Shown in pieces: positions 46,857 to 52,698 of a DNA stretch of 64,000 nucleotides. The stretch lies in contig NZ_KB905021.1 in assembly GCF_000377405.1 (NCBI RefSeq), positions 334,038 to 398,037 on the forward strand, given 5' to 3'. Position numbers and translations under genes: made by a program. The notes beneath the pieces are model-generated. The model was given only the letters and a program-made list of their open reading frames with translations, did no database searches and had not been told where the DNA came from. Each line of letters starts with the position of its first letter. The first letter of the stretch is position 1. This stretch comes from Thioalkalivibrio sp. ALE31. GTDB lineage: Bacteria; Pseudomonadota; Gammaproteobacteria; Ectothiorhodospirales; Ectothiorhodospiraceae.

Positions 46857-46998
46857 TGGGCCGTGGCCAGGCGGTAAGGCAGCGGGTTTTGATCCCGCTA
46901 AGCGCCAGGTTCGACGCGAGCGGCGCAGCCGCGACCGACCGTCGCCGAAGGTGACGGCCCGTAAGGGTGGCGCGCAGCGCCATCATCCTGCCGGCCCG
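46857..46998 (+). pseudogene. Interrupted tRNA-Gln(TTG) copy 1, T-loop split by 70-nt insert
   Basis: Bases 46857-46914 read as a tRNA-Gln(TTG) from the acceptor 5' strand through the anticodon (TTTTGAT loop) to TTCGA of the T-loop. A 70-base insert (46915-46984) follows, then ATCCTGCCGGCCCG, the T-stem and acceptor 3' half. Deleting the insert restores TTCGAATCC exactly. This copy has decayed: A14 is changed (CCAGGCGG), the variable/T-stem side carries one extra base, and the discriminator/CCA region reads GGATC instead of GCCA. It is probably not a working tRNA. Confidence 0.8.
46915..46984 (+). other. Hairpin-rich 70-nt insert in tRNA-Gln copy 1
   Basis: Nearly every base can pair into a chain of short hairpins: GCGGC-GCA-GCCGC (46920-46932), CCGTCGCC-GAA-GGTGACGG (46939-46957), CCC-GTAA-GGG (46958-46967) and TGGCGC-GCA-GCGCCA (46968-46982). 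The 5' end CGCGA plus a five-pair GC stem with GCA loop resembles the REP-like element at 51591. It contains no reading frame and is far too short for a self-splicing intron. Confidence 0.75.
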
Positions 46999-47050
46999 GA
47001 TCGGCGCCGCCGATCCGCGGGATGGACCGGGCACGACGCCGGCCGGGCAG

Positions 47051-47056
47051 TACAAT
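47051..47056 (+). promoter_or_regulatory. Candidate -10 box of tRNA-Gln copy 2
   Basis: TACAAT, 17 bases before the tRNA start; a weak -35-like CGGGCA lies 17 bases upstream (47028-47033). The same spacing recurs in the next unit. Confidence 0.5.
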
Positions 47057-47073
47057 AGAGTCCAGCGAGTTAT

Positions 47074-47213
47074 TGGGCCGTAGCCAAGCGGTAAGGCAGC
47101 GGGTTTTGATCCCGCCATGCGCAGGTTCGACGCGAGCGGCGCAGCCGCGACCGACCGTCGCCGCAGGTGACGGCCCGAAGGGTGGCGCGCAGCGCCATCA
47201 TCCTGCCGGCCCG
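47074..47213 (+). pseudogene. Interrupted tRNA-Gln(TTG) copy 2, T-loop split by 69-nt insert
   Basis: Bases 47074-47130 match the intact tRNA-Gln to TTCGA, except the first anticodon-stem pair, which is G-C instead of C-G on both sides. A 69-base insert (47131-47199) follows, then ATCCTGCCGGCCCG. The conserved A14, the D-arm and the anticodon loop are intact, so with the insert removed it would fold as a complete tRNA. It lacks an encoded CCA (reads GATC after the discriminator). It is functional only if the insert is excised and CCA is added by the CCA-adding enzyme; by default I call it a pseudogene. Confidence 0.8.
47131..47199 (+). other. Hairpin-rich 69-nt insert in tRNA-Gln copy 2
   Basis: Same structure as in copy 1 with few changes: the middle hairpin loop is GCA instead of GAA, and one base is lost in the mini-hairpin (CCCGAAGGG in place of CCCGTAAGGG). 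All stems are preserved, showing that structure, not only sequence, is retained between copies. Confidence 0.75.
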
Positions 47214-47265
47214 GATCGGCGACGCCGATCCGCGGGATGGACCGGGCACGATGCCGGCCAGGCAG

Positions 47266-47271
47266 TAGAAT
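47266..47271 (+). promoter_or_regulatory. Candidate -10 box of the intact tRNA-Gln
   Basis: TAGAAT 17 bases before the mature tRNA, with a -35-like CGGGCA at 47243-47248 (17-base spacer). It lies in the tail of interrupted unit 2, so the functional tRNA's promoter is part of the repeat. Confidence 0.5.
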
Positions 47272-47288
47272 AGAGTTCAGCAAGTTAT

Positions 47289-47363
47289 TGGGCCGTAGCC
47301 AAGCGGTAAGGCACCGGGTTTTGATCCCGGCATGCGCAGGTTCGAATCCTGCCGGCCCAGCCA
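47289..47363 (+). tRNA. glnT: tRNA-Gln, anticodon TTG
   Basis: A complete 75-nt cloverleaf: acceptor TGGGCCG / CGGCCCA, D-arm GCC / GGC, anticodon stem CCGGG / CCCGG with loop TTTTGAT (anticodon TTG), T-arm GCAGG-TTCGAAT-CCTGC, discriminator G and encoded CCA. Mature end at 47363. It is the only intact member of the three-copy array, located between ispE and prs, the classical gammaproteobacterial position. Confidence 0.97.
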
Positions 47364-47488
47364 ACACCCGCCCCGCGCCCGAGATGGCGCGAGGCAAAAC
47401 CATCAAGACCCCGGCCCAGCACCGGGGTCTATACTGGGGCCCGGGCGATATCGCAGCCCGCCCCACTCCATCCAGACCGGGACGAACC

Positions 47489-48445
47489 GTGGTCGACAAG
47501 AATCGCATGATGATCTTCGCGGGCAATGCGAACCCGCGTCTCGCCCAGGCCGTTGCCGAGCACCTGGGGCTGCCCATGGGCAAGGCCATCGTCGGACGTT
47601 TCAGTGATGGCGAGGTGCAGGTCGAGCTGCTGGAGAACGTCCGCGGTCGCGACGTGTTCCTGATCCAGCCGACCGGCCAGCCAACCAACGAGAACATCAT
47701 GGAGCTGGTGATCATGGTGGATGCGCTGCGCCGCGCCTCGGCCGGCCGCATTACCACGGTGATCCCGTATTTCGGCTACGCGCGCCAGGATCGGCGCGTG
47801 CGCTCGGCGCGGGTGCCGATCTCGGCCAAGGTGGTCGCGAACATGATCGAGGCGGTCGGCGCGGACCGTGTGCTGACGATCGACGTGCACGCCGACCAGG
47901 TGCAGGGCTTCTTCAACGTCCCGGTAGACAACATCTATGCCTCGCCGGTCCTGCTGGGCGATGTCTGGCGACATGTCTCGGGCGATCTGACCGTGGTGTC
48001 GCCGGATGTCGGCGGGGTGGTGCGCGCCCGCGCGATCGCCAAGCGGCTGGACGACGCCGACCTGGCGATCATCGACAAGCGCCGCCCGCGCGCGAACGAG
48101 TCGGAGGTGATGCACATCATCGGTGACGTGCGCGGCAAGTCCTGCATCATCATCGATGACCTGGTGGATACCGCCGGCACGCTGTGCCAGGCCGCAAAGG
48201 CCCTGAAAGAACACGGGGCGCACTCGGTGATGGCCTACGCCACGCACCCCGTGCTTTCTGGCGCGGCAATTGATAACATAAACGGTTCGGCGCTTGACGA
48301 GCTTGTGGTGACCGACACGCTGGCCCTGCAGCCCAACGCGCAGAGCTGCGACAAGATCCGGCAGTTGTCGGTGGCGGAGATGCTGGCCGAGACCATCCGC
48401 CGCATCAACCGCGAGGAATCCGTCAGTTCGCTGTTCATGGACTAG
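47489..48445 (+). CDS. prs: Ribose-phosphate pyrophosphokinase (PRPP synthetase)
   Basis: 318 residues from the GTG at 47489. The following in-frame ATGs at 47507 and 47510 lack a ribosome site and would shorten the conserved N-terminus; a GGGACG lies before the GTG, but the choice is not certain. It makes PRPP for nucleotides, His, Trp and NAD. Motifs: [69 protein letters not shown], and the PRPP loop [14 protein letters not shown]. rplY follows after a hairpin. Confidence 0.95.
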   Translation: MVDKNRMMIFAGNANPRLAQAVAEHLGLPMGKAIVGRFSDGEVQVELLENVRGRDVFLIQPTGQPTNENIMELVIMVDALRRASAGRITTVIPYFGYARQDRRVRSARVPISAKVVANMIEAVGADRVLTIDVHADQVQGFFNVPVDNIYASPVLLGDVWRHVSGDLTVVSPDVGGVVRARAIAKRLDDADLAIIDKRRPRANESEVMHIIGDVRGKSCIIIDDLVDTAGTLCQAAKALKEHGAHSVMAYATHPVLSGAAIDNINGSALDELVVTDTLALQPNAQSCDKIRQLSVAEMLAETIRRINREESVSSLFMD

Positions 48446-48526
48446 CGAGAGCGTCGGGCCGAAAACGATTTCGGGAGGTTCGCCTCCCTTCAGCGCCCCG
48501 CCTGGTCGCGGGCGGGGTGTGTTCAG

Positions 48527-48555
48527 GGCGCTTCGGGTGAAGCGCCTTTCATTTT
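48527..48555 (+). terminator. Stem-loop between prs and rplY (terminator/attenuator-like)
   Basis: Perfect 8-bp stem GGCGCTTC-GGGT-GAAGCGCC followed by TTTCATTTT; a GC-rich CCCCGC/GCGGGG stem precedes it. It ends 14 bases before the rplY start, so it acts either as a prs terminator with read-through or as a leader structure for L25 control. Confidence 0.6.
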
Positions 48556-48568
48556 GGAGACCGTAGCA

Positions 48569-49270
48569 ATGAGCATGAGCTTTACCATTGAAGCCGAGAA
48601 GCGTGGCGAACAGGGTTCGAGTGCGAGCCGCCGCCTGCGTCGCGCCGGCAAGCTGCCCGCCATCCTGTACGGGGCGGACAAGGACGCCGTGGCCATCACG
48701 CTGGATCACAACGCGATGGTCCATAACCTCAAGGAAGACGCGTTCTACTCGCACATCCTCAGCGTGAAGCTGGACGGCAAGACCGAGAAGGCGATCCTGC
48801 GCGACGTGCAGCGCCATCCGTTCAAGCCGACCATCTACCACGTCGACCTGATGCGCGTGAGCGCCAACCAGCCGATCCGCGTCAGCGTGCCGCTGCACTT
48901 CCATAACGAGGAAGAGGCCAAGGGCGTGAAGCTGGGCGGCGGCATGGTCAGCCGCATGATCAACGAGCTCGAGGTCGAGTGCCTGCCGGGCGATCTGCCC
49001 GAGTCCATCGATATCGATGTCGTCGAGATGGATGTCGGCGACACCCTGCATATCTCCGAGCTGAAGCTTCCGGAAGGCGTGCAGAGTGTCGCGCTGATGC
49101 ATGGCGAGGAATACGACTACGCCGTGGTCAGCGTCCTGCTGCCGCGCGCCGCCAAGACCGAGGAAGAAGAGGTCGGGGAAGGCGAGGCTGCCGAGGCCGA
49201 AGGTGGCGAGGAAGCCGCGGGTGGCGAAGAGGCCTCCGGCGACGAGTCGGAGTCCGGGGACAAGGAGTAA
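48569..49270 (+). CDS. rplY: 50S ribosomal protein L25/general stress protein Ctc
   Basis: 233 residues from the ATG at 48569 (GGAGA upstream). N-terminal L25 5S-rRNA-binding domain ([52 protein letters not shown]) plus a C-terminal TL5/Ctc domain ([20 protein letters not shown]). It ends in an acidic Glu/Gly/Ser tail (from [18 protein letters not shown] to SGDKE), typical of the long Ctc form, and the acidity is in line with a salt-adapted proteome. Context prs-rplY-pth-ychF is standard. Confidence 0.95.
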   Translation: MSMSFTIEAEKRGEQGSSASRRLRRAGKLPAILYGADKDAVAITLDHNAMVHNLKEDAFYSHILSVKLDGKTEKAILRDVQRHPFKPTIYHVDLMRVSANQPIRVSVPLHFHNEEEAKGVKLGGGMVSRMINELEVECLPGDLPESIDIDVVEMDVGDTLHISELKLPEGVQSVALMHGEEYDYAVVSVLLPRAAKTEEEEVGEGEAAEAEGGEEAAGGEEASGDESESGDKE

Positions 49271-49295
49271 GCCCCTGCGGCTTGCCGCCTGAACG

Positions 49296-49919
49296 ATGGC
49301 GATCCAACCCGAACCGATTCGTCTGGTGGTCGGGCTGGGCAACCCGGGCCCGCGTTATGCCGAAACCCGGCATAACGCGGGTTTCTGGTTTGTGGACACC
49401 CTGGCCCGCCGGCATGGCGTGGACTTTCGCCCCGAGAGCCGCTTCGATGGCGAGGCGGCCCGCCTCAACCTGCCCACGGGCGACTGCTGGCTGCTCAAGC
49501 CCATGAGCTTCATGAACAAGAGCGGCCTGCCGGTGCGCAAGTGCGCCGATTTCTACCGTATACCCCCCGAGGCTATCCTGATCGTCCACGACGAACTGGA
49601 CCTCGATCCGGGCGTGGTGCGGCTGAAAATGGGTGGCGGGCATGGCGGCCACAATGGCCTGCGGGATCTGCATCGACACCTGGGCGGCCCGAACTACGCT
49701 CGGCTGCGGGTCGGCATCGGCCACCCGGGGCATCGCGATGATGTGGTGCCCTTCGTGCTGGATCGTCCCGGCAAGGCCGACACGCAGGCGATCGAGGAAG
49801 CCATCGACAAGGCCCTGGATCAGGTGCCTGCGCTGGTAGCCGGGCGCTGGGACGAGGCGGTGCGCAATCTGCATGGCGGCAGCACGAAGCCGGCCACGAA
49901 TTCCGAGGAAACCCGATGA
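49296..49919 (+). CDS. pth: Peptidyl-tRNA hydrolase
   Basis: 207 residues. Recycles peptidyl-tRNA dropped by ribosomes. Conserved [20 protein letters not shown] with the catalytic His (HNAGF), [36 protein letters not shown] and [13 protein letters not shown]. The gene overlaps ychF by 4 bases (ATGA), as is common. Confidence 0.97.
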   Translation: MAIQPEPIRLVVGLGNPGPRYAETRHNAGFWFVDTLARRHGVDFRPESRFDGEAARLNLPTGDCWLLKPMSFMNKSGLPVRKCADFYRIPPEAILIVHDELDLDPGVVRLKMGGGHGGHNGLRDLHRHLGGPNYARLRVGIGHPGHRDDVVPFVLDRPGKADTQAIEEAIDKALDQVPALVAGRWDEAVRNLHGGSTKPATNSEETR

Positions 49920-51010
49920 GTCTTAAATGCGGGATCGTGGGTCTGCCGAACGTCGGCAAGTCCACCCTGTTCAATGCCCTCACGCGTGCGGAGATCGCCG
50001 CGGAGAACTATCCCTTCTGCACCATCGACCCGAACGTGGGTGTGGTGGAGGTCCCGGATCCGCGCCTGACCCGGCTGAGCGAGATCGTGAAGCCCCAGCG
50101 CACGCTTCCCACCACGGTCGAGTTCGTGGACATTGCTGGGCTGGTGGCCGGGGCGGCCCAGGGCGAGGGGCTGGGCAACCAGTTTCTGGCGCATATCCGC
50201 GAGACCGACGCCATCGCGCAGGTGGTGCGCTGCTTCGAGGACGACGACATTGTGCATGTCGCCGGCAAGGTCGATCCGATCGCCGACATCGAGACCATCA
50301 GCACCGAGTTGATGCTGGCGGATCTGGAGACCGTGAACAAGGCGCTGAAGCGTCTGGAACGGGCGGCCAAGTCGCAGGACAAGACCGCGATCGCCCAGCT
50401 CAAGGCCGCCGAGAAGGTCGGGGCCGGCCTGGATCAGGGGATTCCTGCGCGGGCCCAGGATCTGGACGAGGACGAGCGCCAGGCACTGTACGACCTGCAT
50501 CTGTTGACCCTCAAGCCGCTGATGTACATCGCCAATGTCGACGAGGCCTCGCTTGCCGGGGGTAACGCGATGGTGGAGGCAGTGCAGGCCCGCGCGGCCG
50601 AGGAGGGTGCCGAGGTAGTCAGTGTCTGCGCTGCCATCGAGGCGGAGATCGCGGTGCTCGACCCGGAGGAGCGCGCGGAATTTCTGGCCGATCTGGGGCT
50701 GGAAGAGCCGGGGCTGGACCGGGTGATCCGCACCGCCTATCGCCTGCTGAGCCTGCAGACATTTTTCACCGCCGGCGAGAAGGAAGTCCGCGCCTGGACC
50801 GTGCGCCAGGGCTCCAGCGCGCCGCAGGGGGCCGGGGTGATCCACACCGATTTCGAGCGCGGTTTCATCCGTGCCGAGGTGGTGGGGTACGAGGACTTCG
50901 TGGCCCACAACGGCGAGCAGGGCGCGAAGGACGCGGGGAAATGGCGCCTCGAGGGCAAGGAATACGTGCTCAAGGAAGGCGACGTGGTACATTTCCGCTT
51001 CAATGTCTGA
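49916..51010 (+). CDS. ychF: Redox-regulated ATPase YchF (Obg-like GTPase family)
   Basis: 364 residues. P-loop [34 protein letters not shown] (switch II), then a coiled coil (about residues 130-190) and a C-terminal TGS domain ([31 protein letters not shown]). YchF prefers ATP, associates with ribosomes and is involved in oxidative-stress sensing. It is translationally coupled to pth. Confidence 0.96.
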   Translation: MSLKCGIVGLPNVGKSTLFNALTRAEIAAENYPFCTIDPNVGVVEVPDPRLTRLSEIVKPQRTLPTTVEFVDIAGLVAGAAQGEGLGNQFLAHIRETDAIAQVVRCFEDDDIVHVAGKVDPIADIETISTELMLADLETVNKALKRLERAAKSQDKTAIAQLKAAEKVGAGLDQGIPARAQDLDEDERQALYDLHLLTLKPLMYIANVDEASLAGGNAMVEAVQARAAEEGAEVVSVCAAIEAEIAVLDPEERAEFLADLGLEEPGLDRVIRTAYRLLSLQTFFTAGEKEVRAWTVRQGSSAPQGAGVIHTDFERGFIRAEVVGYEDFVAHNGEQGAKDAGKWRLEGKEYVLKEGDVVHFRFNV

Positions 51011-51014
51011 GCGT

Positions 51015-51020
51015 TATACT
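51015..51020 (+). promoter_or_regulatory. Candidate -10 box for grxD
   Basis: TATACT just after the ychF stop, 71 bases before the grxD ATG. A weak -35-like TTTCCG lies 17 bases upstream inside ychF. Sequence match only. Confidence 0.3.
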
Positions 51021-51091
51021 AGGAATTGACCCGGGGGCGTCGGGCCCTGCCGCCTGGCGCCCTGTTCGGCACCCAATCTCGGAGTACAGTA

Positions 51092-51421
51092 ATGGACGTA
51101 ATGGATCGTATCCGCCAGCAGGTGGAAGAAAACCCGGTGGTGATCTTCATGAAGGGCACCCCGCAGTTCCCCATGTGCGGCTTCTCCAGCCGTGCAGTGG
51201 AGGCGCTGAAGCGCTGCGACCAGGAATTCGGCTACGTGAACGTGATCGCGGACCAGGAGGTTATGCAGAACCTGCCGCGTTTCGCCGACTGGCCGACCTT
51301 CCCCCAGGTCTATATCGACGGCGAACTGATTGGCGGCTGCGACATCACCCTCGAGATGTTCGAGAGCGGCGAGTTGAAGAAGATGGTCGACGAGGCCCAC
51401 GCCAAGCGCGCCGCGAGCTAA
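51092..51421 (+). CDS. grxD: Monothiol glutaredoxin Grx4 (GrxD)
   Basis: 109 residues from the ATG at 51092 with GGAG 7 bases upstream. Monothiol CGFS motif in PQFPMCGFSSRAVEAL; glutathione and cluster-binding region WPTFPQVYIDGELIGGCD. GrxD binds and delivers [2Fe-2S] clusters. It follows ychF and stands before the convergent rnt gene. Confidence 0.96.
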   Translation: MDVMDRIRQQVEENPVVIFMKGTPQFPMCGFSSRAVEALKRCDQEFGYVNVIADQEVMQNLPRFADWPTFPQVYIDGELIGGCDITLEMFESGELKKMVDEAHAKRAAS

Positions 51422-51430
51422 AGCGGCTTG

Positions 51431-51453
51431 TGCCGCAGCCGCTGGCTGCGGCA
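51431..51453. other. Hairpin after grxD
   Basis: Perfect 10-bp inverted repeat TGCCGCAGCC-GCT-GGCTGCGGCA directly after the grxD stop, without a T-run. It may end transcription from both sides in the converging grxD/rnt interval or stabilise mRNA ends. Confidence 0.6.
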
Positions 51454-51465
51454 CACCCGAGATCC

Positions 51466-51503
51466 GTCGTCGCGAGGCCCCGTCCGGGGCCATGGCGATC
51501 TCC
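51466..51503. repeat. REP-like palindrome
   Basis: GTCGTCGCGAGGCCCCGTCC...GGGGCCATGGCGATCTCC: stem GGCCCCG/CGGGGCC between GTCGTCGCGA and TGGCGATC ends, like the elements at 2481 and 51591. Confidence 0.65.
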
Positions 51504-51540
51504 TGACGTGGCCACCTGCTCCCGCTTCGTGCCCGCGCGC

Positions 51541-51578
51541 CGGGAGATTGCTTCACCCCTGCGGGGTTCGCAATGACG
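51541..51578. repeat. REP-like palindrome, second subtype
   Basis: CGGGAGATTGCTTCACCCCTGCGGGGTTCGCAATGAC: GAGATTGCTTC and GCAATGAC ends with a CCCC/GGGG stem. Similar motifs are widespread between proteobacterial genes. It lies within the same 300-bp repeat cluster between grxD and rnt. Confidence 0.55.
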
Positions 51579-51590
51579 GGGTTGCGGTTG

Positions 51591-51630
51591 TGTCATCGCG
51601 AGCCGCGCAGCGGCGTGGCGATCTCCTCGG
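51591..51630. repeat. REP-like palindrome
   Basis: GTCATCGCGAGCCGCGCAGCGGCGTGGCGATC: stem GCCGC-GCA-GCGGC preceded by CGCGA. It shares the CGCGA plus five-pair GC stem with a GCA loop seen at the 5' end of the tRNA-Gln inserts. Confidence 0.65.
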
Positions 51631-51714
51631 GTGGCCCCGCGGCCTTTCAATGCCCTTCGCGCTTTTGTGCCACCGACCCTGCGGCGCCTCGTCATGACGG
51701 GGGCGACGTCGGGC

Positions 51715-52401
51715 TCAGCTGCCTGGTGGCAGTTCTTCCGGATCGGGCAGACGCAGGGCGTTCGCCGGTACGCCGACCCCGTCCTGCCAGCGGTTCGCGA
51801 TCTGGCAGAAGATGTCCGCCGTCTTTTCCGCGTCGAAGGAGGCGCTGTGGGCGGCCTCCGTATCCCATCCCAGCCCCGCGGCATCGGCCGCGCGCGCCAG
51901 AACGGTCTGGCCGAAGGCCAGGGCCGCCAGCGATACCGTGTCCAGGCTGGAGAACGGGTGGAACGGGTTGCGCTTGATGCCGCAGCGTTCCGCCGTCGCG
52001 TGCACGAAGCCCAGGTCGAAGTGGGCATTGTGCCCGACCAGGACCGCGCGCTTGCAGTGGTTCACCTTGACCTCCCGGCGCACCTCGCTGAACAGCTTGC
52101 CCATGGCCTGATCCTCCGGCCAGGCCGCCCGCAGCGGGTGGTAGGGGTCGATCCCGTTCACTTCCAGTGACTTCGGGTCCAGTTCCGAGCCCTCGAACGG
52201 GCGCACATGCAGGCTCACCGTGCGATCGCGCACCAGGTGGTCGTTCGCGTCGCGACGCAGGAATACCGCGGCGATTTGCAGCAGGGCATGCCGGCGGCAG
52301 TCGAAACCACCGGTTTCCACGTCGACGACCACCGGAAGAAAGCCGCGGAAGCGGTTCGCCATCGGGCGGTGGTTGGGGTCCAGCTGCAGGGATTCGGGCA
52401 T
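51715..52401 (-). CDS. rnt: Ribonuclease T
   Basis: 228 residues from the ATG at 52401. DEDDh exoribonuclease that trims tRNA 3' ends and other structured RNAs. Catalytic motifs: VVVDVETGGFDCRRHALLQI (DxE), VGHNAHFDLGFVHA (Exo II), and the C-terminal H-x4-D region AHSASFDAEKTADIF. The frame stays open further upstream to 52509; ATG 52401 fits the family length (200-225), and an internal ATG at 52362 is the alternative. Convergent with grxD across the REP cluster, divergent from aceE. Confidence 0.94.
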   Translation of the reverse strand: MPESLQLDPNHRPMANRFRGFLPVVVDVETGGFDCRRHALLQIAAVFLRRDANDHLVRDRTVSLHVRPFEGSELDPKSLEVNGIDPYHPLRAAWPEDQAMGKLFSEVRREVKVNHCKRAVLVGHNAHFDLGFVHATAERCGIKRNPFHPFSSLDTVSLAALAFGQTVLARAADAAGLGWDTEAAHSASFDAEKTADIFCQIANRWQDGVGVPANALRLPDPEELPPGS

Positions 52402-52698
52402 TGGGGTACTCGGTTTCGCGCGGGGCGTTGGTTCGGGATGTGGACGGTGCCGGGTCGGGTACGGGTCCAGCTTCCATAGGTTCGGGCGGAATGGGTGCGG
52501 ATTGCGCACGTTCCCTCAGTTTTCCCCGACGATCGGCGCCATAGAAGGCTTTCGCTTGACCTGTTGGCGGCACAGTCGGGATACTTGCGCCTTTTATGCC
52601 CGCCCGACACCGGCGCATGGTAGCAAATGCCCGACCGCCCGGTGGCCCGGCCCTTTAGTGGCAACCCGATTTCCAACCCGTTTTCAGGGGTAGAGCGC

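Larger units (their letters stand above)
46857..47288 (+). repeat. Tandem repeat of a 215-217 bp tRNA-Gln unit (two units, followed by intact tRNA-Gln)
   Basis: Units begin at 46857, 47074 and 47289, giving periods of 217 and 215. Each full unit holds the tRNA body, T-loop insert, tRNA 3' half, a GGATCGG/CCGATCC hairpin, and a promoter-like box serving the next copy. Copies 1 and 2 share the anticodon-stem pair G27-C43 where the intact copy has C27-G43, a compensated change, so copies 1 and 2 come from one ancestral interrupted copy and the pairing was kept. Confidence 0.85.

Noticed and set aside
46857-47363. CRISPR array or group I intron as explanation for the repeated tRNA region
   Set aside because: The repeat is 215-217 bases with tRNA sequence, not short repeats with unique spacers. 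The 69-70 base inserts are too small and in the wrong loop for a group I intron, and there is no intron-encoded protein.
46845-47488. Prophage or integrative element attached at tRNA-Gln
   Set aside because: No integrase, phage or plasmid gene lies between ispE and prs; the insert is confined to 70 bases.
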